Shown: in pieces, positions 7,932-16,268 of the stretch
Layout: each line of letters starts with the position of its first letter
How positions within the stretch are numbered: position 1 is the first letter of the stretch
NCBI RefSeq assembly: GCF_023715525.1
Contig: NZ_JAMBOG010000009.1
Coordinates: forward strand, 62,001-126,000
Origin: Kocuria rosea
GTDB lineage: Bacteria > Actinomycetota > Actinomycetes > Actinomycetales > Micrococcaceae
Direction of reading: 5' to 3'
DNA length: 64,000 bases
Translations under genes and position numbers: made by a program
The notes under the pieces: generated by a model
The model's database searches: none
What the model saw: the letters and a program-made list of their open reading frames with translations, nothing else
What the model was told of the DNA's origin: nothing

Positions 7932-8576
7932 ATGAGCGACACCCCGCGCCACCACAAGCCGGTGAGGTTCTCGCCCGGGAAGTTCGAGGCCCACGAGGGC
8001 GGGCCCGACCCGGCGCGCGTCTCCGAGGCCGCGCACCTCGCGGCCCATGCCCTCGTCTCCCGGGGGCGGGCCACCGACGACCCGGAGATCACCCGCCGGC
8101 TGATCGAGCTGACGGACGAGCAGGGCCTCGAGGGCATCGCCGAGATGTGGGCGGAGGCACCCGCCGTCTCCCTGCCCGGTGCGCTGTGGCGGCTCTACGC
8201 GCTGCGCGCGGCGGTCCGCGCGGACCCCGTGCGGATGGGCCGCTGCTTCGCGGCCGGGCGCGGCACCGCACAGGTCTCCCACGTCGTGGCCGGGGTCGCG
8301 GAGCCGCCGGGCGCCGAGGAGATCACCACGATGGCCGACGCGATCCTCTCCGGCGCGTTCCGCGGGAAGTTCGACGTCGCCCTCGAGCGGTTCGCCGCAT
8401 TCTGCCGGGTCATCGCCCTGGGCCGGATCCGGCTCGCCGACACCGGGCAGGTGCCCGTCGTCGATCCCGCGGCCGCACGCCGACCGAGCCCCGTGGCCCT
8501 CACCCAGCGCCTCGAGCGCACCGCCGAGGAGCTCGAGGCGGCGGCCGTGGCGTGGCGCCACGGGCACCTCGACTGA
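7932..8576 (+). CDS. Conserved actinobacterial protein of unknown function
   Basis: A 214-residue soluble, helix-rich protein. It has no signal peptide or membrane segment. Visible blocks include EAAHLAAHALVSRGRATDD, a central all-helical region with LWRLYALRAAVRADP, and a long C-terminal helix (LTQRLERTAEELEAAAVAW). I recall similar proteins in Arthrobacter relatives under uninformative or wrong names (for example RNA polymerase subunit), but know no function. It lacks a ribosome site and starts 6 nt after a TACGCT box. It lies 43 nt after the glutaminase gene with its own promoter. Confidence 0.8.
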   Translation: MSDTPRHHKPVRFSPGKFEAHEGGPDPARVSEAAHLAAHALVSRGRATDDPEITRRLIELTDEQGLEGIAEMWAEAPAVSLPGALWRLYALRAAVRADPVRMGRCFAAGRGTAQVSHVVAGVAEPPGAEEITTMADAILSGAFRGKFDVALERFAAFCRVIALGRIRLADTGQVPVVDPAAARRPSPVALTQRLERTAEELEAAAVAWRHGHLD

Positions 8577-8621
8577 CCCCTGCCCCGCGGGGTCCCGTGC
8601 GGGATCCCACACCGGCAGGCC

Positions 8622-8649
8622 TTGGCCTGCGGGTCAGGTCGACTACCAT
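8622..8649 (+). promoter_or_regulatory. Promoter for structured RNA
   Basis: TTGGCC (8622-8627), 16 nt, then TACCAT (8644-8649). Predicted start is at about 8656-8657, exactly the 5' end of the inverted-repeat structure. Confidence 0.55.
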
Positions 8650-8656
8650 GGACGCA

Positions 8657-8740
8657 GGTGTCGGGCCGTGGTAACCCCGGGCTCCAACTCATAGCCGCCG
8701 CGAGCGGCCTTCCGCCGAGAGGCGTTCCCGGTCCGACACC
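8657..8740 (+). ncRNA. Candidate structured RNA upstream of DUF47-PiT operon
   Basis: An 84-nt stretch that folds into a closed domain: outer stem GGTGTCGGGCCG (8657-8668) pairs with CGGTCCGACACC (8729-8740) with one G-U. Inside are hairpin GCCGC-CGCGA-GCGGC (8694-8708) and hairpin CGCC-GAGA-GGCG (8713-8724) capped by a GNRA tetraloop, plus an unpaired GGTAACC-containing strand. The predicted start site coincides with the outer stem. No U-rich terminator follows and no convincing ORF is inside. It could be a small RNA or a cis-acting leader for the phosphate genes 120 nt downstream. I could not match it to a known riboswitch or SRP/6S RNA. Confidence 0.5.
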
Positions 8741-8800
8741 GCCTACTCCTCCTCTGCCTCTCCCCACGATCGGCGCCCCGGCCGGCTCCGCCGCCCCGTG

Positions 8801-8806
8801 TACAGT
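8801..8806 (+). promoter_or_regulatory. -10 box for DUF47-PiT operon
   Basis: TACAGT 51 nt before the ATG. The leader contains a short GCCGCGATCCGCGGC hairpin. If used, the upstream structured RNA would be transcribed separately. Confidence 0.45.
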
Positions 8807-8857
8807 GGGTCCCGCCGCGATCCGCGGCGCCGGTACGACGCCCAGGACGGTCAGCAG

Positions 8858-9472
8858 ATGGCTCTTCGCATCTTCCCGGAGGACGAGCAGGTGCTGGACC
8901 TCCTGGCGGACATGTCGGGACAGGTGACGGAGGCCGTGCGGTTCCTCTCCGAGCTGCTCGGCAGCCCTGACACCGCGCTGAGCGCCCTAGAGGGGCTCCG
9001 TGCGTGCGAGACCCGCTCCACCGACCTGTACTTCGCGGTGATGACCACCGTGCGCTCCACGTTCGTGATCCCCGTGCCCCGGCAGGACGTCTACGTCCTG
9101 GGGCACTGGCTGAACAAGGCCGCGGAGGAGCTGCTGGCCGTCGCGGAGGCCCACGTCGCCAACGGCCTCTCCCGCCCGCCCTCGTTCGCCACCGACCAGC
9201 TCGGGGTGATCGTGCGGATGTCCGAGCTCACCACGCGCGCGATGCGCAACCTCAGCAGCCTCGAGGGCCTGGACGACTACTGGTACGAGATGCTGCGCCT
9301 GGGCAAGCAGGCCGAGCGGATCAATCAGATGCACATGGCCCACCTGCTCGAGAACCACAAACCGATCCAGGTGATGCGCCGGCAGGGCGTCGTCGACCGC
9401 TTCCTGGCCGCCGCCCGGGCGCTCGGGCAGGTCTCCACCGAGGTGGGCCGCATCGTCGTGGCCGAGTCCTGA
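8858..9472 (+). CDS. DUF47 PhoU-like protein, partner of PiT carrier
   Basis: A 204-residue all-helical protein of the DUF47/PhoU-related family, which is commonly encoded with PiT phosphate carriers and thought to control them. Characteristic segments are FPEDEQVLDLLADMSGQVTEA near the N-terminus, RSTFVIPVPRQDVYVLGHWLN (about residues 67-87; the DUF47 'D/H-containing' second helix pair) and a final helix ending in VSTEVGRIVVAES. It is cytoplasmic. The PiT gene begins 6 nt after its stop, so they form one operon. Function in phosphate control is inferred from family and context. Confidence 0.85.
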   Translation: MALRIFPEDEQVLDLLADMSGQVTEAVRFLSELLGSPDTALSALEGLRACETRSTDLYFAVMTTVRSTFVIPVPRQDVYVLGHWLNKAAEELLAVAEAHVANGLSRPPSFATDQLGVIVRMSELTTRAMRNLSSLEGLDDYWYEMLRLGKQAERINQMHMAHLLENHKPIQVMRRQGVVDRFLAAARALGQVSTEVGRIVVAES

Positions 9473-9478
9473 CGCGCC

Positions 9479-10492
9479 GTGCTCCTCGTCCTCACCGTCC
9501 TGGGCCTGCTCCTCGCCGCCGTCTCCACCGGGGTCAACGGCTTCCACGACGCCCCCAACGCCCTGGCCCTGCCCGTCCGCGCCCGGGCGCTGACCCCGCG
9601 GGTCGGCCTGGTCCTGAGCGCCCTCGTCAACGTCGTGGGGGTCCTGACGGCGGGGTACCTGCTGGCCGACTGGGTCTTCGTGGCCGCCCCGGTGCCCTAC
9701 GGCGTCGTGGGCTCGGCGACGCTGGTCTGCGCGCTGGCGACCACCGTGGCGTGGAACCTGCTGACGTGGTGGCTGGGGATGCCGTCCTCGTCGACGACCG
9801 CCCTAGCGGGCGGGCTGGTCGGGGCGCTGCTCGGCGCCCACGCGGTCGGCCTGGGGTCCGGGAACCCGCTCACGGCGGAGACCCTCAGGGCGATCGCCAC
9901 CCCCCTGATCGTCGCGCCCCTGGTGGCCTACGGGCTCGCGTGGGTGCTGGTGGTGCCGCTGGTGCACCTGCTGCGCCACTCCGAGCCCGCCGCCACCACC
10001 TACCGCTCCCGGCTGGTGCTGGCCACGGGAGCCGCGGCCGTGTCCTTCGGCCACGGCATCAACCACGGTCGGCGGGCGGCGTGGGTGTTCACGACGCTGC
10101 TGCTGTGCGCCGGCGTGCCCGTCTCGGCCGGCCACCCGGAACCGTGGATCCTGCTGCTGGTGGCCGGGGGTCTCGCCGTGGGGACCCTGTTCGGCGGCTG
10201 GCGGATCGCCTACACCCTGTCCTCCCGGATGGTCACCATCGACCCCTTCCGGGGCGCCGTCGCCCAGGGCGTCGCCGGCTCCCTGCTGTTCCTGGGCGGC
10301 ACGCTCATCCCCGTGCCCATGTCCTCGTCCCAGACTACGGCGGCGGCCGTCCTGGGCGCCGGCCGCCAGCAGCGCTTCCACACCTTCAACACCCGTGTCG
10401 TGCGGCGCGTGCTGATCGTGTGGGCCCTCACCGTCCCGGTCTGCGCGCTCGTCTCCGGGACCTTCTTCCTGGCCCTCTCGCCCCTGCTCTAA
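9479..10492 (+). CDS. pit: PiT-type inorganic phosphate transporter with altered second signature
   Basis: A 337-residue membrane carrier of the PiT family (phosphate uptake coupled to cations). The first inverted-repeat signature is GVNGFHDAPNALALP (residues 18-32) with the usual GMPSSSTTALAGG following. The second repeat, normally 'HGANDAQ' or similar, reads SFGHGINHGRRAAWVF (about residue 190), so the conserved Asp is replaced by His. PMSSSQTTAAAV closes the second half. About ten hydrophobic segments are present. The GTG start follows DUF47 by 6 nt. It may still move phosphate or a related anion; the altered motif makes substrate less certain. Confidence 0.82.
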   Translation: MLLVLTVLGLLLAAVSTGVNGFHDAPNALALPVRARALTPRVGLVLSALVNVVGVLTAGYLLADWVFVAAPVPYGVVGSATLVCALATTVAWNLLTWWLGMPSSSTTALAGGLVGALLGAHAVGLGSGNPLTAETLRAIATPLIVAPLVAYGLAWVLVVPLVHLLRHSEPAATTYRSRLVLATGAAAVSFGHGINHGRRAAWVFTTLLLCAGVPVSAGHPEPWILLLVAGGLAVGTLFGGWRIAYTLSSRMVTIDPFRGAVAQGVAGSLLFLGGTLIPVPMSSSQTTAAAVLGAGRQQRFHTFNTRVVRRVLIVWALTVPVCALVSGTFFLALSPLL

Positions 10493-10523
10493 CCCCTCCC
10501 GCGGCCGCGCCCGCCTCCGGGAA

Positions 10524-10570
10524 CGACGGCGCCCGCCCCGCCTCGGACCGAGGTGGGGCGGGCGCCGTCG
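10524..10570. terminator. Bidirectional terminator between pit and pstB
   Basis: A 23-bp inverted repeat (arms 10524-10546 and 10548-10570, one mismatch-type pair) rich in GC, placed between the two convergent phosphate operons. The innermost bases cannot all pair because the loop would be one nucleotide. Confidence 0.65.
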
Positions 10571-10589
10571 TCGCGCGGGCGGGGCCGGC

Positions 10590-11369
10590 TCAGCCGAAGC
10601 GGCCGGAGACGTAGTCCTCCGTCTGCTTCTGCTTGGGGTTGGAGAAGATCTCGGAGGTGGAACCGTACTCGATGAGCTTGCCCGGCTTGCCGGTGCCCGC
10701 GATGTTGAAGAACGCGGTGCGGTCGGAGATGCGCGCGGCCTGCTGCATGTTGTGGGTCACGATCACCACGGTGTAGTCCTGCTTGAGGTCGTTGATGAGG
10801 TCCTCGATCGCCAGGGTGGAGATCGGGTCCAGCGCGGAGGCGGGCTCGTCCATCAGGATCACCTCCGGCTTCACCGCGATGGCGCGGGCGATGCACAGGC
10901 GCTGCTGCTGGCCGCCGGAGAGGCTCGAGCCGGGCCTGTCCAGGCGGTCCTTGACCTCGTTCCACAGGTTCGCGCCCTGCAGGGAGGACTCCACGAGGTC
11001 GTCGGCGTCCGAGCGGGAGATCCGCTTGCTGTTGAGCTTCACCCCCGCGAGGACGTTGTCCCGGATCGACATGGTCGGAAAGGGGTTGGGCCGCTGGAAG
11101 ACCATGCCGATCATCGAGCGCACGATGACCGGGTCGACTCCCGGGCCGTAGAGGTCCTCGCCGTCGAGCAGCACCTTGCCCTCGGCGTGCGCGCCGGGGA
11201 TCACCTCGTGCATGCGGTTCAGCGTGCGCAGGAAGGTGGACTTGCCGCAGCCGGAGGGACCGATGAACGCGGTGACCGACCGGGCGTCGATTCCCATGCT
11301 CACGTCGTCGACCGCCAGGAAGTCGCCGTAGTAGACGTTGAGGTGCTCGACGTCGATTCGCTTGGACAT
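10590..11369 (-). CDS. pstB: Phosphate ABC transporter ATPase PstB
   Basis: A 259-residue cytoplasmic ATPase that powers high-affinity phosphate import through PstCA. Walker A is GPSGCGKST (about 37-45), the signature is [16 protein letters not shown], Walker [14 protein letters not shown], and the switch His sits in [12 protein letters not shown]. The PstB hallmark [16 protein letters not shown] is present. AAGGAA precedes the ATG. It is last in the [16 protein letters not shown] operon, 76 nt after pstA. Length is normal. Confidence 0.97.
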   Translation of the reverse strand: MSKRIDVEHLNVYYGDFLAVDDVSMGIDARSVTAFIGPSGCGKSTFLRTLNRMHEVIPGAHAEGKVLLDGEDLYGPGVDPVIVRSMIGMVFQRPNPFPTMSIRDNVLAGVKLNSKRISRSDADDLVESSLQGANLWNEVKDRLDRPGSSLSGGQQQRLCIARAIAVKPEVILMDEPASALDPISTLAIEDLINDLKQDYTVVIVTHNMQQAARISDRTAFFNIAGTGKPGKLIEYGSTSEIFSNPKQKQTEDYVSGRFG

Positions 11370-11445
11370 GTTGGGTTCCTTGCTTCTTTCTCGCAGGGCC
11401 TGCCGGGAGGCCCGTGTGGAGGGTCTGGACGGGTCGCCGTGCCGC

Positions 11446-12582
11446 TCAGCGGCCGGTGACCTTGGGGGCGAAGGCCCGCGCGACGAGGCGGGCGACGAGG
11501 TTGAGCAGCATCACGATCAGGATCAGGATTAGGGCGGCCGCCCAGGCGCGCTGCTGCGACGGGTCGGGGCTCGTCGGGGAGGTCGGCGTCATGATCTGGT
11601 AGTAGATGAACGTCGGCAGCGTGGTCATCCATCCGGAGAAGGAGTTCCAGTTGATCGCTGTCGCGAAGCCCGCGGTCACCAGCAGCGGGGCCGTCTCCCC
11701 GATCACGCGGGCGATCGCCAGGGTGACGCCGGAGGCGATGCCGGAGATCGCCGTGGGGATCACGACCTTGAGGATGGTCCGCCACTTGCGCACGCCCAGC
11801 GCGTAGGAAGCCTCGCGCAGCTCGTTCGGCACGATCTTGAGCATCTCTTCGGTGTTCTTCACCACCGTGGGGATCATCAGGACGGTCAGGGCGACGGCGG
11901 CCACGAAGCCGAACCGGGTGGACGGCCCGAAGACCAGCCCGAACAGGGCCGCAGCGAACAGGCCGGCGACGATCGAGGGGATGCCGGTCATGACGTCCAC
12001 GAAGAATGTGATGCCGCGGCCCAGCCAGCCGCCCCGAGAGTACTCCACGAGGTAGATCGCCGTGAGCAGGCCGATCGGCACGGACAGCAGCGTGGCCCAG
12101 AAGGTGATCGACACGGTACCCACGATCGCGTGGTAGGCGCCGCCGAGCACGGGACCCTGCCCCTCGGCGGCGGCGTTGTCGTGCACGCCCGTCACGCCGT
12201 TCATGGAGGTGAACAGCAGGTTCGAGGTCAGGCCCGGCAGGCCGTTGGCCAGCACGGTCCACAGCACGGAGATCAGGGGCACCACGGCGAGGATGAATGC
12301 CGTGTAGACCAGGTAGGTCACCAGAGAGTCGGCGCCCTTGCGCCCGCCCTCGATCACCGACACGGCGATCGGGGCCGCCACCAAGAAGACGACGGCGGCG
12401 AAGACGGCCCACAGGGCGGGCGAGAAGCCCACGAGAGCCGAGAGGGCCGCGCCGACCACGACGGCGGCGGCGCCGATCACGGGCACCAGCCACGTGGGCC
12501 GCTGGTTGCGGGTCAGCTGCGAGCGTCGGGGCGAGGAGGGACGCACCGGCGTCGGGCTGTGGAAGGAGGCGGTGGTGGACAT
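11446..12582 (-). CDS. pstA: Phosphate ABC transporter permease PstA
   Basis: A 378-residue inner-membrane permease forming the phosphate channel with PstC. It is longer than usual because of an N-terminal cytoplasmic tail of about 35 residues ([20 protein letters not shown]) before the first helix. The permease coupling region [11 protein letters not shown]-like ([18 protein letters not shown]) and the PstA-specific [18 protein letters not shown]-like stretch ([16 protein letters not shown]) are visible. Its ATG overlaps the pstC stop (TGATG), so translation is coupled. Confidence 0.95.
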   Translation of the reverse strand: MSTTASFHSPTPVRPSSPRRSQLTRNQRPTWLVPVIGAAAVVVGAALSALVGFSPALWAVFAAVVFLVAAPIAVSVIEGGRKGADSLVTYLVYTAFILAVVPLISVLWTVLANGLPGLTSNLLFTSMNGVTGVHDNAAAEGQGPVLGGAYHAIVGTVSITFWATLLSVPIGLLTAIYLVEYSRGGWLGRGITFFVDVMTGIPSIVAGLFAAALFGLVFGPSTRFGFVAAVALTVLMIPTVVKNTEEMLKIVPNELREASYALGVRKWRTILKVVIPTAISGIASGVTLAIARVIGETAPLLVTAGFATAINWNSFSGWMTTLPTFIYYQIMTPTSPTSPDPSQQRAWAAALILILIVMLLNLVARLVARAFAPKVTGR

Positions 12583-13517
12583 CAGTTGGCTCCCGAGAAT
12601 TCCTTGTAGCGGGCGATGATCGCGCGGGCGATCATGTTCACGACCAGGGTGATGAGGAATAGGATCAGGCCGGCCGCGATCAGCTCGGACAGCCGCAGGC
12701 CGTAGGCCTCCGGGAAGTTCAGGGCGATCTCCGCCGCGATGGTCTGGTTTCCCGACTGGACGAGCGACGCCGTGAGCGGCCCGCTCGAGAGCACCAGGGC
12801 GACTGCCATGGTCTCACCGAGTGCCCGCCCCAGGGCGAGCATGACGGAGGAGATGATACCCGGACGGGCGAAGGGCAGGACCGTCATCCGGATCATCTCC
12901 CAGCGGGTGGCACCGAGGGCCAGTGCCGCCTCCTCGTGCAGTCGGGGCGTCTGGACGAAGAGCTCACGGGACATCGCCGTGATGATCGGCAGGATCATGA
13001 TGGCCAGCACGATCCCGGCCGTGAGCATCGTCTTGCCGGTCTGGGAGGCCGGCCCGCCAAAGAGCGGGATGAACCCCAGGTTGTTCGTGAGCCAGTCGTA
13101 GAACGGCACGAGCGAGGAGGCCAGGACCGTGGTGCCCCACGCGCCGTAGATCACCGAGGGGATCGCGGCGAGCAGGTCGATGACGTAGCCGACGGGCTTG
13201 GCGATCCGCGCCGGCGCGTAGTGCGAGATGTACAGCGCTACGAGCACGCCGATCGGGGTGGCGATCAACAGTGCGATGAGAGCCGCGATCACGGTGCCGA
13301 TCACCATGGGCCAGATGTAGGACAGGAAGCCCGCGCCACCCGAGATGTCCTCGGCGGGGGCCTGGAACGTGGGCAGCGCCTGCAGAAACAGGAACAGCGC
13401 CACGGCGGCCAGGACCGCCAGGATCAGGACGCCAGCCCCTAGGCTGAGCCCGGAGAAGATCGAGTCGCCCGCCCGGCCGCCTGAGGCGGACTTCTTGGTG
13501 GTGACGGTGGTGGACAT
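12582..13517 (-). CDS. pstC: Phosphate ABC transporter permease PstC
   Basis: A 311-residue permease with six predicted helices, partner of PstA. The EAA-type loop that contacts PstB reads HEEAALALGATRWEMIRMTV, and LGRALGETMAVALVL is the conserved PstC helix. An in-frame ATG lies 9 codons upstream (13544), but the one at 13517 has GAAGGGG at proper distance and begins with the expected short basic tail, so it was chosen. It follows pstS across a 173-nt gap that contains a 25-bp hairpin. Confidence 0.95.
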   Translation of the reverse strand: MSTTVTTKKSASGGRAGDSIFSGLSLGAGVLILAVLAAVALFLFLQALPTFQAPAEDISGGAGFLSYIWPMVIGTVIAALIALLIATPIGVLVALYISHYAPARIAKPVGYVIDLLAAIPSVIYGAWGTTVLASSLVPFYDWLTNNLGFIPLFGGPASQTGKTMLTAGIVLAIMILPIITAMSRELFVQTPRLHEEAALALGATRWEMIRMTVLPFARPGIISSVMLALGRALGETMAVALVLSSGPLTASLVQSGNQTIAAEIALNFPEAYGLRLSELIAAGLILFLITLVVNMIARAIIARYKEFSGAN

Positions 13518-13624
13518 GTCGGTGCCCCTTCGATTGCATGACACGGGTCGCGCCGGAGTCGGATCCTCTCCGGCGCCTGGGTCCGGTGACGCGCCTCACC
13601 CAGGAGGTGCCCCACACAGAAATG

Positions 13625-13676
13625 TCCCGTTCGGTGCGGGAGCGGGCCCTGGGGCCCGCTCCCGCACCGAACGGGA
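13625..13676 (-). promoter_or_regulatory. 25-bp perfect hairpin between pstS and pstC
   Basis: Arms 13625-13649 and 13652-13676 are exact reverse complements. It lies 15 nt after pstS and 107 nt before pstC. On the minus strand only a weak ATTTCTGTG tail follows. It likely stabilises the pstS transcript and lets only part of transcription continue into pstCAB, as is common for substrate-binding protein genes. Confidence 0.75.
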
Positions 13677-13690
13677 TCAGCGGAACTGGA

Positions 13691-14806
13691 TCAGCCGGCG
13701 ACGGTGATCTTGCCGAGGGCCTCCTGCGCGCGGGTGCGCAGGGTCTCGGACATCGGGGCGGACCCGGCGGCGTCGGCCGCCGCCTGCTGGCCCTCCTCAC
13801 TGATCACGTACTCGCCGAAGGCCTTCGCCAGGTCAGCGGTCTCCTGGGTATCGTACTGGGGGCAGAAGATCTCGTAGGAGACGAGCACGATCGGGTAGGC
13901 CCCCGACTCGGTGGTGTCGCGTTCGAGGTCCATGGCCATGTCGTACTCGGCGCGGCCCTCGACCGGGCTGGAGGCCTCGACGGCCCTGGCGGCGGCATCG
14001 GAGGAGTACTGGACGTACTCCTCGCCGACGCCCACGGCGACGGTGCCCAGGTCGCCGACCGCGGAGGCGTCGGCGTAGGTGATGGCGCCCTCGGTGGCGG
14101 TGGTCGACTGGACCACGCCGGCCGTGCCCTTGTTGTTCTCGGCGGCCCACTGGGACGGCCAGTTGCCGGAGGCCTCCTCGGTCCACACCTCGGGAGCGGC
14201 CGCGGCGAGGTACTCCTGGAAGTTCTCGGTGGTGCCGGACTCGTCATTGCGGTGCACCACGGTGATCGGGGTGTCGGGGAGATCGGCGTCCGGGTTCTGG
14301 TCGGCGATCGCCGGGTCGTTCCAGCTCTGGATCTTGCCCGTGAACACCTGGGCGATCGTCTCGGCGTCCATGTTCACGGTCTCGACGCCCGGGAGGTTGA
14401 AGGCCACGGCGATCGGGGAGATGTAGGCGGGCACGTGGAAGGCGCCCTCGGGGCCGCAGACTTCCTGGGACGCCGCGTACTCCTTCTCGTCGAGGTAGGC
14501 GTCGGAGCCGGCGAAGTCCGCGCCACCGGCCACGAAGGCCTCACGCCCGGCGCCGGAGCCGTCCGGCGAGTACTGCACGGTCGCCTCGGCGTTGGCCTGC
14601 TGGAAGCCGTTCTGCCACGCGGTCATGGCGGCGTTCTGCGCGGACGAGCCGATGCCGGTCAGCGTGCCGGTGACACCCGAGGCCGCAGCGGTCGAGGTCT
14701 CGGAGCCGCCGCCCTGCTGGGTGGCGTTGTCGGAGCCGCACGCGGTGAGCGCGAGCGAGCCGATGGCCAGGACGGCGGCGGAACGGCCGAAGTGGGATGC
14801 CTTCAC
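13691..14806 (-). CDS. pstS: Phosphate-binding lipoprotein PstS of the pst operon
   Basis: A 371-residue phosphate receptor; signal segment SAAVLAIGSLALTAC ends in lipobox LTAC (Cys23). Binding motifs: GIGSSAQNAAMTAWQ, SPDGSGAGREAFVAGG, FAGSDAYLDEKEY, VHRNDESGTTENFQEYL. It heads pstSCAB and has a PHO box about 170 bp upstream, so expression should rise on phosphate starvation. Compared with the orphan copy at 4294 the two share the same motif order and length; this one carries an Asp in the glycine-rich loop (PDGSGAGRE) where the orphan has Ala (SAGSGAGRS). Confidence 0.96.
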   Translation of the reverse strand: MKASHFGRSAAVLAIGSLALTACGSDNATQQGGGSETSTAAASGVTGTLTGIGSSAQNAAMTAWQNGFQQANAEATVQYSPDGSGAGREAFVAGGADFAGSDAYLDEKEYAASQEVCGPEGAFHVPAYISPIAVAFNLPGVETVNMDAETIAQVFTGKIQSWNDPAIADQNPDADLPDTPITVVHRNDESGTTENFQEYLAAAAPEVWTEEASGNWPSQWAAENNKGTAGVVQSTTATEGAITYADASAVGDLGTVAVGVGEEYVQYSSDAAARAVEASSPVEGRAEYDMAMDLERDTTESGAYPIVLVSYEIFCPQYDTQETADLAKAFGEYVISEEGQQAAADAAGSAPMSETLRTRAQEALGKITVAG

Positions 14807-14946
14807 GTGATGAGCCCCTTAGATCACAGTCGTGGCCCGTCGAGGGGCCGAGGTGAGCGTGGCCCCGGGCAACGCCGGAGCCAGGGAGAGGGCGGATCAG
14901 CGGGAAGCCCGCGGTCCTCTTCCGCCGAGTGACGCTACGGAGCGCA

Positions 14947-14990
14947 GGTGACCGGATCTGCCCGGCCAGGTGAACGGAGGGTGAACACTG
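14947..14990 (-). promoter_or_regulatory. PHO box (PhoP direct repeats) upstream of pstS
   Basis: Read on the minus strand, GTTCACC occurs twice exactly 11 nt apart (14980-14986 and 14969-14975), matching the 11-nt direct-repeat units of actinobacterial PhoP operators. A third, weaker unit (GGTCACC, 14947-14953) lies 22 nt further, in the same phase. Regulation of pstSCAB by PhoP is inferred from this. Confidence 0.75.
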
Positions 14991-15056
14991 ACCCGCCGCC
15001 GGCCGTGCCCGAGGCCGAGGCAGTGCCCGTCACCGGGTCCGGCACCGGCCCCCGGC

Positions 15057-15062
15057 TAGGAT
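15057..15062 (+). promoter_or_regulatory. -10 box, leaderless start at 15069
   Basis: TAGGAT, then 6 nt, then ATG; no ribosome site. Confidence 0.6.
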
Positions 15063-15068
15063 GGCCCC

Positions 15069-16217
15069 ATGCAGCCAGCCCACCGCGCGCGTGCCGCGGC
15101 CCGCGCCGTGGGCGCTCGGATCCGGGTGGGACTGACCCGGGCCCGCTCCGGGCTGCTGCAGAGCTTCCAGATGACGGTCGCCAGCGTGGGCGCCTACCTG
15201 ATCGCCGAGCACCTGCTGGGCCACACCGGGCCCATCTTCGCCGCCACGGCCGCGCTCGTGTCCCTGGGCTTCGCCAAGGGCGGGCTGCGCTACCGGCGGG
15301 TCCTCGAGGTCTCGATCGGCTGCACGCTGGGCATCGCCGTGGGCGACACCTTGATCCACGTCCTGGGCACGGGGGTGTGGCAGGCCGCCGTCGTGCTCAT
15401 GACCTCGATCCTGCTCTCCCGCTTCCTCGACAACGGGACCATCTTCAGCACGCAGATGGGCCTGCAGTCCGTGCTCGTGGTCCTCCTCCCGCCGTCCGCG
15501 GACGGGGTGTTCGCCCGCTCCACGGACGCCGTCGTGGGCGGTGCGTGCGCGCTCGCCATGGCGTACTTCGTGCCGGCGGACCCCCGCCGGGAGCCGCGCG
15601 AGGACCTCCGGAACCTGGTGGCCGAGTTCGCAAGCGTCCTGCGCGAGGCGGGCCGTGCCGTCGAGGACTACGACTCGACGGAGGCGTGGCACGCGCTCGT
15701 GCGGGCCCGCCAGACCCAGCCGCTGGTGGACTCGGTCACCACCGGGCTCACCGCCGCCCTGGAGATCGCCCAGGCCTCGCCCCTGTACCGCGGGCGCCGC
15801 GACGAGGTGGAGGCGATCAAGGACTCGGCCCACTACCTGGACCTCGCCGTGCGCAACGTCCGGGTGCTCGCCCGCCGCCTCGCCTCCGTGATCAACCACG
15901 TGACCCTCTCCGACGAGGCCGTCGCCTCCCTCGCCGACGCCCTCGACGACCTCGCGGACGCCGTCACGACCCTGGGCAGCGCGCTGGCCGTGGCCTCGGC
16001 GGGGTCCCGGGAGAGCTACCTGCGCCAGGCCCGCAACGAGCTGTCGAGCGTGGCCGCGCGCCTGCACCCTAGGACCATGGGGGTGCGCACCATGGAGGGC
16101 GAGACGCTGGTGCTCGACATGCGCCCCATGGTGGTGGACCTGCTCGAGGCGGCGGGGATGTCCCACGAGGAGGCCGTCTCCCAGCTGCCCCGGCTCGAGG
16201 GCTGGGACCGGGTCTGA
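15069..16217 (+). CDS. FUSC-family membrane protein (aromatic acid exporter-like)
   Basis: A 382-residue membrane protein. The first about 165 residues hold a set of hydrophobic helices (FQMTVASVGAYLIAEHLLG, FAATAALVSLGFAKGG, AVVLMTSILLSRF) typical of the fusaric-acid-resistance/aromatic acid exporter superfamily; the rest is a cytoplasmic helical domain (LVAEFASVLREAGRAVEDYD...). Only one membrane half is present, as in the short actinobacterial members, so it probably forms oligomers. Substrate is unknown. It is divergent from pstS and has its own leaderless promoter. Confidence 0.8.
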   Translation: MQPAHRARAAARAVGARIRVGLTRARSGLLQSFQMTVASVGAYLIAEHLLGHTGPIFAATAALVSLGFAKGGLRYRRVLEVSIGCTLGIAVGDTLIHVLGTGVWQAAVVLMTSILLSRFLDNGTIFSTQMGLQSVLVVLLPPSADGVFARSTDAVVGGACALAMAYFVPADPRREPREDLRNLVAEFASVLREAGRAVEDYDSTEAWHALVRARQTQPLVDSVTTGLTAALEIAQASPLYRGRRDEVEAIKDSAHYLDLAVRNVRVLARRLASVINHVTLSDEAVASLADALDDLADAVTTLGSALAVASAGSRESYLRQARNELSSVAARLHPRTMGVRTMEGETLVLDMRPMVVDLLEAAGMSHEEAVSQLPRLEGWDRV

Positions 16218-16255
16218 GCCCGCGCCCGCGGCCTTAGCGCGTCCGGGGCGGCGGC

Positions 16256-16261
16256 TAGCCT
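16256..16261 (+). promoter_or_regulatory. -10 box, leaderless start of radA
   Basis: TAGCCT, 7 nt, then the ATG at 16269; no ribosome site. Confidence 0.6.
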
Positions 16262-16268
16262 GGACGCC

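Noticed and set aside
5423-8137. A 904-codon minus-strand frame opposite the glutaminase
   Set aside because: It runs through the tRNA and its terminator and has only Gly/Arg/Ala-rich sequence.
8648-8674. Eight-codon ORF (ATG...TAA) at the start of the structured RNA
   Set aside because: Its ATG lies inside the predicted -10 box, so it would not be transcribed from that promoter.
8657-8740. Identity as ZTP, SAM, c-di-AMP riboswitch or SRP RNA
   Set aside because: The conserved core bases of those classes could not be found; left as an unnamed structured RNA.
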